DNA of 64,000 bases from Carnobacteriaceae bacterium zg-C25 (GTDB taxonomy: Bacteria; Bacillota; Bacilli; Lactobacillales; Aerococcaceae): the NCBI GenBank assembly GCA_017945845.1, contig CP072828.1, forward strand, positions 868,001 to 932,000, in the 5' to 3' direction. Made by a program: the position numbers and the translations under genes. Position 1 is the stretch's first letter; each line of letters opens with the position of its first letter. This document shows positions 8,731 to 17,171 of this stretch, piece by piece. The notes under the pieces were generated by a model that was not told the origin of the DNA, made no database searches, and saw only the letters and a program-made list of their open reading frames with translations.

Positions 8731-9639
8731 TTATCCGTTCATCATTGGTTCGTAGTAGGTTTTTAATAACTCTTCATACACAAAAGCTTCAACTTCACTA
8801 TATTTATTTTTGTACGGCCGACAGAACCATATATTAAACGGTACAAAATCTCTAAATTTAACAACTTTAAAGCGATTCTTATCAATGTAATATTCAACCG
8901 GTCTCGGTAAAATCGCAATCATCTCATTATCGTAGGTAGACTCGATTAAGAAATCCCACGTAGATGACAAATAAACAAAATTTGCTTTTAACTTTTTAGC
9001 GTTAAATTTTTCCGTAATAATATCAAACGTTGTAAACGTCTTGTTAAACGTTGCTAAATCATACTTCACAACATCTTCCCATTCTAACAACTCTTTATTT
9101 GCCAACGGATGATTTTTATCCATATAGGCGACATACTCATCGGCTTGAATGATGTGTTGTTCGTACTTTTTCAAGTCTAAACTAGTCGGTTCAACTAAAA
9201 GTGCAAAGTTCATATCACCCGTTAAAAATTTTTGACGGAGTTCTTTTCCCCCACCTTCAGTTACTTGAATATTGATGTGCGGGTTATTTTTAAGAAATCT
9301 CGGCAAAATATTTGAAAAGTATACGCGCAATATTAACGAAGGCACACCGAGATGAATGGTTCCTTTTTGCTTTTGCGATTCAATTTGAATCATCGTCTGC
9401 ATTTCTTCATGCTTGTTGACAATTTCCTTTGCAAAACGATAAATTTTTGAACCCGCTTCAGTCAAACTTTCCAAACGGCCATTTTTCCGATTGAATAATT
9501 GCACACCTTCCGCAGACTCAAAATGCGTAATAAATTGACTTAACGCAGACTGACTAATATGAATTTTTTTTGCTGCAATAGATAAATTGCAGCCACATTC
9601 TACAATATTGATAAAATAATTTAACTGCATAATATCCAT
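8731..9639 (-). CDS. LysR-type transcriptional regulator
   Basis: 302 residues: an N-terminal winged helix (MDIMQLNYFINIVECGCNLSIAAKKIHISQSALSQFITHFE..LFNRKNGRLESLTEAG) and a C-terminal periplasmic-binding-like effector domain. It sits between the CoA-transferase genes and the dehydrogenase-like gene, all on the same strand, and is a natural candidate for controlling the surrounding acyl-CoA genes. Which promoter it binds is not shown by the sequence; the shared box at 12063-12113 and 17044-17070 is the best target candidate. AGGAGA lies upstream of the ATG. Confidence 0.9.
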   Translation of the reverse strand: MDIMQLNYFINIVECGCNLSIAAKKIHISQSALSQFITHFESAEGVQLFNRKNGRLESLTEAGSKIYRFAKEIVNKHEEMQTMIQIESQKQKGTIHLGVPSLILRVYFSNILPRFLKNNPHINIQVTEGGGKELRQKFLTGDMNFALLVEPTSLDLKKYEQHIIQADEYVAYMDKNHPLANKELLEWEDVVKYDLATFNKTFTTFDIITEKFNAKKLKANFVYLSSTWDFLIESTYDNEMIAILPRPVEYYIDKNRFKVVKFRDFVPFNIWFCRPYKNKYSEVEAFVYEELLKTYYEPMMNG

Positions 9640-9691
9640 AACACATTCTCCTACTACTATTATACCTAAACCCTGTAAAAGATACTAATCA

Positions 9692-9738
9692 AAAGCTATG
9701 GCAAGTCCATTATTCTAAGGAATGTTTGCCATAGCTTT
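9692..9738 (-). terminator. Hairpin between atoA and the LysR gene
   Basis: Perfect 13-bp arms AAAGCTATGGCAA (9692-9704) and TTGCCATAGCTTT (9726-9738) around a 21-base loop, with only a short T stretch on the minus strand. It probably terminates or attenuates transcription after atoA. Confidence 0.6.
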
Positions 9739-9748
9739 CAGTGTCATA

Positions 9749-9806
9749 CCATTAAATTGGTATTGATTTCAATTTATTTAACACCATTAAATTGGCATCG
9801 TTTTCA
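9749..9806. repeat. Short direct duplication of the atoA 3' end
   Basis: ACCATTAAATTGG followed by a related tail occurs twice, about 34 bases apart. The right copy contains the last codons and stop of atoA, and the left copy lies just beyond it. It looks like a small slippage duplication or the residue of a duplicated gene end. Confidence 0.5.
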
Positions 9807-10440
9807 AATCATCTGATACAATCACTTCACCCTCTGTTTTAGCTAAAACTTCTTCTAAAGTGACACCAGGTGCTAATTCTTTCAATAAATATTTACCGTC
9901 TTGGAATCCTAAAACGGCTAAGTCTGTAATGACTAAATCAACAACACCTTTTGCTGATAGCGGTAAAGAACATTGTTTTAATACTTTAGACTCACCATCA
10001 CTTGTAGCGTGTTGAATAGCAGCAATAACACGTTTTGCACCTACTAAAAGGTCCATCGCACCACCCATACCCGGTGCAAATTTACCCGGAATATACCAGT
10101 TTGCAATGCTACCATCTTGTGACACTTCTAATGCACCTAAAACTGTTGCATCAACGTGTCCACCACGAATAATCGCAAACGACGTTTGAATATCAAATAG
10201 CGATGCACCTGGTAATAATGTAATTGGTGCGCCACCAGAGTTAGCTAAATTAGGATGATAATGATCTTTATCCGGCGTTGCTCCAAAACGTAAAGCGCCA
10301 TTTTCTGCTTGTAATACAACATTAACGCCATCAGGAATGTAGTCTGCAGAGGCATTTGGAATACCAAATCCTAAGTTGACAACATCTCCATCTTTAAATT
10401 CTAAAGCCACTCGACGTGCAATAATTTCTTTTGGTTTCAT
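9787..10440 (-). CDS. atoA: 3-oxoacid/acetoacetate CoA-transferase, beta subunit
   Basis: Subunit B of a family I CoA-transferase, 217 residues (usual length about 215). The active-site Glu lies in VVLQAENGALRFG, equivalent to the family S-E-N-G motif (here A-E-N-G). GVNVVLQ and the GGHVDATVLGALEVS and PGMGGAMDLL blocks are conserved. With the alpha subunit it swaps CoA between acyl-CoA and acetoacetate, acetate or butyrate in the cytoplasm. It begins 4 bp after the atoD stop, so the two subunits are co-translated. The operon runs from the crotonase gene and ends near the hairpin at 9692-9738. Confidence 0.93.
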   Translation of the reverse strand: MKPKEIIARRVALEFKDGDVVNLGFGIPNASADYIPDGVNVVLQAENGALRFGATPDKDHYHPNLANSGGAPITLLPGASLFDIQTSFAIIRGGHVDATVLGALEVSQDGSIANWYIPGKFAPGMGGAMDLLVGAKRVIAAIQHATSDGESKVLKQCSLPLSAKGVVDLVITDLAVLGFQDGKYLLKELAPGVTLEEVLAKTEGEVIVSDDLKTMPI

Positions 10441-10444
10441 ATTT

Positions 10445-11164
10445 TTATACCCCTGCTAATTTTTTAGTTTCAGTCCACAAATCACCCATCATTTTATGGT
10501 GTTCTTGTGGTGTTAATCCTTGAACAACGTAATCGACTAAAATACCTGGAATGTAAACGTCATTAGGGTCAATTTCACCAACCTCAACAATATCATTTAC
10601 TTCTACAATAACTGTATCTGCAGCTAATGCCAGTTGTAACGAAATATTTTTTGTTGTACCGTCACAGTATAAGTTTCCATATTTATCCGCTTTTGTCGCT
10701 TTAATTAAAGCAACATCCAATTTCAATGGATCGTAAATTAAATATTCTTTTCCATTGCGGACAACTTTTTCTTGTTTTTCTTCTAAAATTGTTCCTACAC
10801 CTGTTGGTGTTAATACCGCGCCTAAACCAGCACCTGCAGCGTGTAAACGTTCAACAACTGTTCCCATTGGCGTAAATTCTACTTCCATGTTACCGCTAAA
10901 AAATTCTTTTTGAGCAGCAGGTGATGTCCCAACGTGAGCGGCTACATATTTTTTAACAAGCTGTGCTTCACACAAGCGACCCACACCAATTTCTTTACCC
11001 GGATGTGCTGTAACTACGGAAACGATTGTTAAATCGTTGTGATTTTGACGAATCACTTCTTCAATTAATTCAAATGGCTCACCCACACCTAGAAATCCCG
11101 AAATACCTACGGTTTGTTTTGGCTTCATTAGAGAAATAGCTTCTTGTAAAGATACAATTTTCAT
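10445..11164 (-). CDS. atoD: 3-oxoacid/acetoacetate CoA-transferase, alpha subunit
   Basis: Subunit A of the family I CoA-transferase, 239 residues. The CoA-binding loop appears as VGISGFLGVGEP (family G-G-F-x-x-x-G), and GAGLGAVLTPTGVGT and IKATKADKYGNL are family blocks. It pairs with AtoA to form the active transferase. No acyl-CoA ligase gene is present in the window, so this transferase probably activates the incoming short-chain acid. GGAGAT precedes the ATG, and it starts 19 bp after the crotonase stop. Confidence 0.93.
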   Translation of the reverse strand: MKIVSLQEAISLMKPKQTVGISGFLGVGEPFELIEEVIRQNHNDLTIVSVVTAHPGKEIGVGRLCEAQLVKKYVAAHVGTSPAAQKEFFSGNMEVEFTPMGTVVERLHAAGAGLGAVLTPTGVGTILEEKQEKVVRNGKEYLIYDPLKLDVALIKATKADKYGNLYCDGTTKNISLQLALAADTVIVEVNDIVEVGEIDPNDVYIPGILVDYVVQGLTPQEHHKMMGDLWTETKKLAGV

Positions 11165-11183
11165 AATTCAATCTCCTATATGT

Positions 11184-11963
11184 TTATTTACGATTAAATG
11201 TTGCTTTACGTTTTTCAACAAAGGCACGCATGCCTTCCACTTTATCTTCTGTTGCAAATAATAACGCTTCTGCTTCGGTTTCTAAACGAATGGCATTTTT
11301 CAATGGTAACTCTGCACCAACTTGAATGACATGTTTTGCTTTTTCAACTGCCAAAGGTGCATTTTTCATAATTTGCGTTGCTAATTCTTGCGCAGTTGTT
11401 AATAACGCTTCTGTTGAAACTAAATGGTTAAGTATGCCTAAGTCATAGGCTTCTTGTCCTTTAATGGTACGTGCCGTAAAAATCAACTCTTTTGTACGAC
11501 TTGTTCCAATTAAGCGAGACATTCTTTGTGTACCTGCAAAACCAGGAATAATTCCCAATCCAACTTCAGGGAAGCCAACAACTGTTCTTTCATGACCAAT
11601 ACGAATATCTGTTGATAGTGCCAATTCTAATCCGCCACCCAATGCATATCCATTTAATACAGCGATTGTCGGTTGTTTTAAATCGGATAAACGCGTGAAC
11701 GTATCATTGGCATAGGTCATATATTCAAACGCTTGAATAGGTGTCATTTGATCCATTTCTTTAATATCTGCTCCAGCGACAAAAGCTTTTTCACCTGCAC
11801 CTGTTAAAACAACAACGCGTACATCATCACTCTTTTCAATTGTTTCCAATACGCCATTTAAATCATCTAACACTTGTGAGCTTAAAGCATTTAATGCTTC
11901 TGGACGATTAATTGTAATGTAACCAATGCCTTCTTTAATTTCTAACAATACTGTTTGGCTCAT
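11184..11963 (-). CDS. crt: Enoyl-CoA hydratase (crotonase)
   Basis: 259-residue crotonase-fold enzyme that hydrates crotonyl-CoA or other short enoyl-CoAs to the 3-hydroxyacyl-CoA. Visible: the oxyanion-hole motif AGEKAFVAGADIKEM, the second oxyanion block LNGYALGGGLELALSTDIRIG, and the catalytic Glu pair in GGGLELAL (Glu) and FPEVGLGIIPGFAGTQ (Glu). AGGAGGG precedes the ATG. It is the first gene of the crt-atoD-atoA unit. Its upstream region holds a cre-like site (12029-12042) and the TATAAGTT box (12063-12113). Confidence 0.93.
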   Translation of the reverse strand: MSQTVLLEIKEGIGYITINRPEALNALSSQVLDDLNGVLETIEKSDDVRVVVLTGAGEKAFVAGADIKEMDQMTPIQAFEYMTYANDTFTRLSDLKQPTIAVLNGYALGGGLELALSTDIRIGHERTVVGFPEVGLGIIPGFAGTQRMSRLIGTSRTKELIFTARTIKGQEAYDLGILNHLVSTEALLTTAQELATQIMKNAPLAVEKAKHVIQVGAELPLKNAIRLETEAEALLFATEDKVEGMRAFVEKRKATFNRK

Positions 11964-12028
11964 ATTAGCCCTCCTATAAAATTGATGTCATAAACATAAG
12001 CGTCAACAAAGTTTAGCATCTTTAACAC

Positions 12029-12042
12029 TGTAAGTGCTTACA
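12029..12042. promoter_or_regulatory. Candidate cre (CcpA) site upstream of crt
   Basis: TGTAAGTGCTTACA differs from the palindromic cre consensus only at the centre (TG instead of CG). Carbon catabolite repression of a fatty-acid operon would be sensible, but this is inferred from the motif alone. A weaker relative (TGAAAACGTTTTAT) lies upstream of the acyl-CoA dehydrogenase gene near 17014. Confidence 0.5.
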
Positions 12043-12062
12043 TGAATAGTTTAACGCTGACC

Positions 12063-12113
12063 TATAAGTTTGTCTAATTAATAAACATTAATAGGATTAT
12101 AAGTTCAACTTAT
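12063..12113 (-). promoter_or_regulatory. Shared regulatory box upstream of the crt operon
   Basis: Two related boxes, TATAAGTTTGTCTAAT (12063-12078) and TATAAGTTCAACTTAT (12098-12113, a near-perfect palindrome). The segment 12087-12107 matches 17044-17064 at 20 of 21 positions, and each begins 124-125 bp before its operon's first ATG. On the minus strand it contains a -10-like TATAAT with no good -35, which suggests activator-dependent initiation. Confidence 0.6.
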
Positions 12114-12239
12114 AGTTTAAAAATCGAATAATTTTTACGAATAGATTATTCTTTTTCACTTTATTTAAGCCGATTTTATAGATAACAACTGTATACATTT
12201 AAACACCGATTATCTTAACATGATAACTAGTCATACGCT
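12114..12239. other. AT-rich spacer upstream of the crt promoter region
   Basis: Within the 383-bp gap between crt and the OFA-family permease gene, this part holds no recognisable gene or motif beyond general AT richness. Confidence 0.4.
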
Positions 12240-12307
12240 GATACATCGCGATAAGCCGTACAACTTAACGTCTGTACGAAAAAAGGCTGTTGACAAATTC
12301 AACAGCC
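12240..12307. mobile_element. Relic of an IS1182-type element end
   Basis: ACATCGCGATAAGCC, GTACAACTTAACGTCT and GTACGAAAAAAGGCTGTTGACA closely match the transposase-proximal end of the IS1182-type element (28492-28545). The end hairpin GGCTGTTGA...TCAACAGCC corresponds to the element's inverted repeat. Only the outer 70 bases survive. It abuts the palindrome at 12308-12339. Confidence 0.6.
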
Positions 12308-12339
12308 TTAAAAACCTTGCCCGAAGGCAAGGTTTTTAA
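12308..12339 (-). terminator. Terminator palindrome of the OFA-family permease gene
   Basis: Arms of 14 bp, TTAAAAACCTTGCC and GGCAAGGTTTTTAA, with loop CGAA. A second hairpin with a T run (12283-12309, from the IS relic) follows on the minus strand, so termination is tandem. Confidence 0.8.
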
Positions 12340-12346
12340 ACAATCA

Positions 12347-13546
12347 TTAATTTGCTTTATTTTTTTGTTTAATGTATAGCAATTGCAATGCCATACCGAT
12401 TACAGCCATTGCCATAACAATGTAGAACGCAACCGTATAATCACCATTATTAGCCGTTTTAATAGATGTTCCTAATGAAGGACCAAAGATTGCCGCAACA
12501 CCGTAAGCGGTGAACATCCAACCGTAGTTTGAACCTGCATTTTTAACACCCCAGTTTTCTGCAGTGATACCAGGGAACGCCCCTAAAAATCCACCGAAAC
12601 TTAATGCCACACAAAGTGTACCAACTACACCGAAAATGGCACCTAACGTTTGATTGCTTGCTAGCAAGAACATACCCACTCCAACGGTAATAAACATTGC
12701 AACAACCGTTAAATAACGACCGATTTTATCAGAGATACTTCCCCAGAAAATACGTCCAAATGTGTTCGCTAAACCAACAACCATGACCATTTGAACTGGA
12801 TCAATTAAATTATATGTTTTTGCAATATCACTCGCTGTACCGATAATCATCATACCACCAGTAGCACCGATTGTGTACACAGCCCACAATAACCAGAAGT
12901 TTTTCTCACGTACCATTTCTTTATACGTTTTTCCAGTTGGAGCTGGTGCACTAGCATTAGCTGATGTTGTATCTGGAGCTTTTACCATAACGGTTGATGC
13001 ACCTGCTAAAATCACTAAACAGACCACACCTAAAATTTTAAATGTATCGTAGACGCCAACGCTACCAATCATTCCTTGAATGATTGGAGAGAAAATGATT
13101 GGTCCAGAACCAAAACCTGCTGCGGTTAAACCACCAGCTAAACCTTTTTTATCTGGGAACCATTTTACAGCAACTGATGTTGCTGCTCCATATGCAGAAC
13201 CAATACCTAAACCTAATAGAACCCCATAGGTTGCATATAATACAGGGATAGAGGTTGCTGCAAATCCTGTTAAAATCATACCTAATCCAAATAAAATTCC
13301 GCCCAATAAAACGAATTTTTTCGGACCTTGTTTATCTACTTTTGGACCAAAGATAATCATTCCAACCGGAACCATTGCAAATGAGATACTAAATGCTAAT
13401 GAAGTTTGTGATAATTTCCATCCTTGCGCTTCATTTGCTTTCAATAATGCCGCTTGGAATACAGACCAAGCATATCCAATACCTAAAGTTAAGTTCGTTA
13501 CAATGGCTGCAACTAAAATCAGCCAGCGATTTGGTGTTTTTTTCAT
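12347..13546 (-). CDS. OFA-family MFS transporter (oxalate/formate antiporter type)
   Basis: 399-residue, 12-helix MFS protein with the OFA signature start NRWLILVAAIVTNLTLGIGYAWSVFQ, a GLGIGSAYGAATSVAVKWFPDKKGLAGG block in helices 4-5, and SGxxF-type repeats in the second half (GLANTFGRIFWGSISDKIGR). OFA members exchange organic acids; here the position between thiolase and crotonase operons points to a short-chain acid (acetate, butyrate or acetoacetate) as cargo, by inference. The second ATG is used because AGGAG is 6 bases from it. It is the last gene of the fadE-hbd-thl-MFS unit, 29 bp after thl. Confidence 0.87.
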   Translation of the reverse strand: MKKTPNRWLILVAAIVTNLTLGIGYAWSVFQAALLKANEAQGWKLSQTSLAFSISFAMVPVGMIIFGPKVDKQGPKKFVLLGGILFGLGMILTGFAATSIPVLYATYGVLLGLGIGSAYGAATSVAVKWFPDKKGLAGGLTAAGFGSGPIIFSPIIQGMIGSVGVYDTFKILGVVCLVILAGASTVMVKAPDTTSANASAPAPTGKTYKEMVREKNFWLLWAVYTIGATGGMMIIGTASDIAKTYNLIDPVQMVMVVGLANTFGRIFWGSISDKIGRYLTVVAMFITVGVGMFLLASNQTLGAIFGVVGTLCVALSFGGFLGAFPGITAENWGVKNAGSNYGWMFTAYGVAAIFGPSLGTSIKTANNGDYTVAFYIVMAMAVIGMALQLLYIKQKNKAN

Positions 13547-13575
13547 CATATACTCCTTTCAGTATGTGGTGAATT

Positions 13576-14757
13576 TTATGGACGCTCAACGATTAACGCT
13601 GTACCCATACCCCCACCGATACACAATGTTGCTAAACCACGTTTAGCATCACGTTTTTCCATTTCATGTAATAAAGTTACTAAAATACGGCAACCTGACG
13701 CACCAATTGGATGGCCTAAAGCAATTGCGCCACCATTCACATTGATTTTGTCTGCATCTAATTGTAATTCTTTGGCTACGGCACAAGATTGTGACGCAAA
13801 CGCTTCATTAGATTCGATTAAATCTAAATCAGCAACGGTTAAACCACCTTTTGCCAACGCTTTTTGTGTGGCATAAATTGGACCACACCCCATAATTTTT
13901 GGATCTAATCCAGCACTAGCGTAAGACGTAATTTTAGCGATAATTGGTAAACCTAATTCTTTTGCTTTGTCTGCACTCATCACAACTACTGCTGCTGCAC
14001 CATCGTTAATACCAGATGAATTTCCTGCTGTTACGGTTCCATCTTTTTTGAACGCTGGACGTAATTTGCCCAAGCCTTCAACTGTAGCACCAAAGCGAAC
14101 ATATTCATCTGTATCAAAGACGATTGGATCCCCTTTACGTTGTGGAATCACAACAGGGACGATTTCTTCTTTAAAGCGATTTGCTTTAATAGCAGCTTCT
14201 GCTTTATTTTGAGAAGATACCGCAAAAGCATCTTGCATTTCACGTGTAATGCCATATTGCTCTGATACATTTTCCGCTGTAATTCCCATATGAATGTTGT
14301 TAAATGCATCTGATAAACCATCGTTAATCATTGTATCAACGACAGTTGTGTTGCCCATACGTGCACCCCAACGTTGATTATTCAACACATACGCTGCTTG
14401 TGACATGTTTTCTGCACCACCTGCAACGACAATATCTGCATCGCCACACATAACGGCTTGTGCTGCTAATTGAACTGTTTTTAACCCTGAACCACACACT
14501 TTATTAATTGTAAAAGCAGGTACTGTTTGTGGAAGCCCTGCATGAATACTCATTTGTCTTGCCACGTTTTGTCCTAAACCAGCAGATAAAACATTTCCCA
14601 TAATGACTTCATCTACTTGTTCTGGTTTTAAATTAGCACGTTCTAACGCTGACTTGATGACTAATGTTCCTAATTCCACAGCACTGACATCTTTTAATGA
14701 ACCACCATAAGATCCAATCGGTGTACGTACTGCAGATACTATAACTACTTCTTTCAT
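13576..14757 (-). CDS. thl: Acetyl-CoA C-acetyltransferase (thiolase)
   Basis: Biosynthetic/degradative thiolase of 393 residues. Cys nucleophile in [16 protein letters not shown], His in [17 protein letters not shown], and the second Cys in [10 protein letters not shown] are all present. It interconverts acetoacetyl-CoA and two acetyl-CoA. GAGG precedes the [11 protein letters not shown] start, which is preferred over two upstream ATGs (to 14772) because it fits the family N-terminus. It lies downstream of hbd in the same operon; the operon resembles the staphylococcal fad locus in gene content, without the ligase. Confidence 0.95.
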   Translation of the reverse strand: MKEVVIVSAVRTPIGSYGGSLKDVSAVELGTLVIKSALERANLKPEQVDEVIMGNVLSAGLGQNVARQMSIHAGLPQTVPAFTINKVCGSGLKTVQLAAQAVMCGDADIVVAGGAENMSQAAYVLNNQRWGARMGNTTVVDTMINDGLSDAFNNIHMGITAENVSEQYGITREMQDAFAVSSQNKAEAAIKANRFKEEIVPVVIPQRKGDPIVFDTDEYVRFGATVEGLGKLRPAFKKDGTVTAGNSSGINDGAAAVVVMSADKAKELGLPIIAKITSYASAGLDPKIMGCGPIYATQKALAKGGLTVADLDLIESNEAFASQSCAVAKELQLDADKINVNGGAIALGHPIGASGCRILVTLLHEMEKRDAKRGLATLCIGGGMGTALIVERP

Positions 14758-14792
14758 TCTAAACATCCTCATTTCTTTTTACGATTTGGTTT

Positions 14793-15641
14793 TTAATATT
14801 TGAAAAAACCTTCGTTTGTTTTACGTCCTAATTTACCAGCTTCTACCATTTTTTTCAACAATGGTGCTGGGCGATATTTTGTATCACCAAACCCTGTATT
14901 TAATACGTTCATAATGGCTAAGCAAACGTCTAATCCAATTAAATCCGCTAAAGCTAAAGGTCCAATTGGATGGTTTGCCCCTAGTTTCATTGCCGCATCA
15001 ATTTCAGACGCACTGGCAACACCTTCACTTAAAATGAAAATGGCTTCATTAATCATTGGAATTAATACACGATTCACAACGAAACCGTACGCATCTTTTA
15101 CACCAACCGGTGTTTTACCAATTTTTTCAGAAATTTCACGCACTTTTTCGACCACATCACTAGATGTTTGTAACGCACTAATGACTTCAACCAATTTCAT
15201 TACTGGCGCTGGATTGAAGAAATGCATACCAATAACACGTTCTTGATGTGTTGTTGCGGCAGCGATATCTGTAATTGATAACGATGACGTATTTGATGCT
15301 AAAATTGTTGTAGGTGCAGTGATTTCATCTAATTGTTTGAAAATACTTAATTTAATGTCACGATTTTCAGTTGCTGCTTCAATGACTAATTGTACATTTT
15401 TGGCATCTTCATATGTCGTAGATGGGATTAAACGATTTAGCGTTTCTTCTAACACTTCAGTTGTTAAGCGTCCTTTGTCAACAGCACGTTCCAATTGTTT
15501 TTTGATGCCGTTGATACCACGTTCAACAAATTCTGCTTTAATATCATTTAAATAAACGGTATACCCTGATTGTGCAAACACTTGCGCAATACCGCTACCC
15601 ATTTGACCAGAACCAATAATCATTACATTTTTAATTTCCAT
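14793..15641 (-). CDS. hbd: 3-hydroxybutyryl-CoA dehydrogenase
   Basis: 282 residues, the standard length of clostridial-type Hbd. N-terminal NAD-binding GSGQMGSGIAQVFAQSGYTVYLNDI, catalytic residues in IGMHFFNPAPVMKLVEVI (His) and VVNRVLIPMINEAIF (Asn), and the GANHPIGPLALADLIGLD block. It oxidises 3-hydroxybutyryl-CoA to acetoacetyl-CoA. The start at 15641 is chosen because GAGGAG is correctly spaced; longer forms to 15671 have none. It sits between fadE-like and thl genes on one transcript. Confidence 0.95.
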   Translation of the reverse strand: MEIKNVMIIGSGQMGSGIAQVFAQSGYTVYLNDIKAEFVERGINGIKKQLERAVDKGRLTTEVLEETLNRLIPSTTYEDAKNVQLVIEAATENRDIKLSIFKQLDEITAPTTILASNTSSLSITDIAAATTHQERVIGMHFFNPAPVMKLVEVISALQTSSDVVEKVREISEKIGKTPVGVKDAYGFVVNRVLIPMINEAIFILSEGVASASEIDAAMKLGANHPIGPLALADLIGLDVCLAIMNVLNTGFGDTKYRPAPLLKKMVEAGKLGRKTNEGFFKY

Positions 15642-15710
15642 TTTATTCATCTCCTCAATTTTAAAGAACAAGAACGATTGACTAAAGTGCCAATCGTTCT
15701 TTACTACGCA

Positions 15711-16919
15711 TTATAAAAATGCACCGATACCAGTAATTTCACGACCAACTATTAATGCGTTAATTTCGTGTGTTCCTTCGTAAGTGTAAATCGCTTCAGC
15801 ATCAGTAAAGAAGCGAGCCACTTCTGTTTCTAATGTAATACCGTTACCACCACATACTTCACGCGCTAACGAAACTGTTTCACGCATGCGTAATGCATTG
15901 TGCAATTTAGATAATGAAGAATTCAACATAATTTCTTTGCCTTCTTCTTGTAATTGAGCTACACGAACAGAGTATGCTAATGCAGCAACTACATTGGCTT
16001 GCATACGAGATAATTTTTCTTGAACTAATTGGAATCCAGCAAGTTTGCGTCCGAATTGTTCACGTGTTGTTGTTAAACGTAGCGCTGCGTTAAACGCACC
16101 AGCTGCTGTACCCATGGCAATATGTGCCACATCTGTACGTGTACGCACAAAGATTTTCGCAACATCGCCATATCCATTGATATTTACTAAACGGTCTTCT
16201 TCAGCTACTTCCACATCTTTTAATGTAATGTGTCCATTGTTTACAATACGTAATGAAATTTTGTGTGGTACATTTTCAACGGATAAACCTTCTGAACCAC
16301 CTTTAACCATGAAGCATTTAATTTTTTTATCTGCTACGTCACGTGCAAATACTGGAATGAAGTCAGCTGTTTTAGCGCCACCAATCCAACGTTTTTCACC
16401 ATTTAAAATCCATTTATCGCCACGACGTTCAGCTGTTGTTGCTAAACCACCAGCAATATCAGAACCGTGAGTTGGTTCAGTTAACGCAAAACATGTTTGT
16501 GCTGTCATTGTACGAATTTGTGTTGCATATTTTTCAATTTGTTCTGGGCTACCACCGATTAAAACAGTGTTGTATCCTAAACCACCGTGAACAGTGTAGA
16601 ACGTTGCAACAGAAGGATCGAAACGTGTCAATTCTAAGTATAAGAACACGTTATAAATTTCTCTTACTTTCCATTTTTCTTCACGACCTTCAAACAATGC
16701 TGGGTCATCCATAATACGCGCTGCAGCAAATGCTCCTAAAATTTCTTCACGTGGTAATAAAGCATTTTCATAAGAATCGATTAAAACTGGACGAACACGT
16801 GTTTCTAATTCATGACGTAATTTTTTCAAGACGTTAATTTCACCATCTGTTAACTCATTTGCATAGCCAAATAAATCCTCTGGATATAACTCTTTTAAAA
16901 TTTCTTCTCTTGTTGCCAT
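15711..16919 (-). CDS. Acyl-CoA dehydrogenase (glutaryl-CoA dehydrogenase-like, FadE type)
   Basis: 402-residue FAD enzyme. FALTEPTHGSDIAGGLATTAER and KRWIGGAKTADF are the FAD-binding middle-domain motifs, REQFGRKLAGFQLVQ is the first and CGGNGITLETEVARFF the second C-terminal signature, and the catalytic Glu is in YTYEGTHEINALIVGR. The overall type is that of glutaryl-CoA dehydrogenase and the staphylococcal FadE, acting on short acyl-CoAs. No etfAB genes are in the window, so its electron acceptor must be encoded elsewhere. AGGAGATA precedes the ATG. It is the first gene of the operon; the shared box lies 125 bp upstream. Confidence 0.92.
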   Translation of the reverse strand: MATREEILKELYPEDLFGYANELTDGEINVLKKLRHELETRVRPVLIDSYENALLPREEILGAFAAARIMDDPALFEGREEKWKVREIYNVFLYLELTRFDPSVATFYTVHGGLGYNTVLIGGSPEQIEKYATQIRTMTAQTCFALTEPTHGSDIAGGLATTAERRGDKWILNGEKRWIGGAKTADFIPVFARDVADKKIKCFMVKGGSEGLSVENVPHKISLRIVNNGHITLKDVEVAEEDRLVNINGYGDVAKIFVRTRTDVAHIAMGTAAGAFNAALRLTTTREQFGRKLAGFQLVQEKLSRMQANVVAALAYSVRVAQLQEEGKEIMLNSSLSKLHNALRMRETVSLAREVCGGNGITLETEVARFFTDAEAIYTYEGTHEINALIVGREITGIGAFL

Positions 16920-17043
16920 ATTATTGTATCTCCTTTATCAATAATTGATTTAATTTGTTAATAGCCATACAGTGAAGTAAAACTATTACTTTGTTGACAC
17001 TGTCATCATATAATGAAAACGTTTTATTTTCTACTTAAGAAAA

Positions 17044-17070
17044 ATTAATGGGATTATAAGTTCATCTAAT
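17044..17070 (-). promoter_or_regulatory. Shared regulatory box upstream of the acyl-CoA dehydrogenase operon
   Basis: TATAAGTTCATCTAAT (17055-17070) lies within a segment almost identical to 12087-12107 upstream of crt. On the minus strand it includes TATAAT. A short palindrome, TGACACTGTCA, lies between it and the gene (about 16996-17006). Confidence 0.6.
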
Positions 17071-17095
17071 ACACTGATAAACACAACTGTTGTAC

Positions 17096-17124
17096 ACAAA
17101 AAAGCACCTGCTAACAGATGCTTT
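17096..17124 (-). terminator. Terminator of the TatD-family gene
   Basis: AAAGCACCTG / CAGATGCTTT arms (17101-17110, 17115-17124) with a T run on the minus strand. Confidence 0.75.
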
Positions 17125-17171
17125 CCACGATGTTATATTCACTTTTATATCCACTTTTCATAAAACACATT

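Noticed and set aside
14800-15246. 148-codon plus-strand frame inside hbd
   Set aside because: Fully overlaps a strongly conserved gene on the other strand and lacks a ribosome site.
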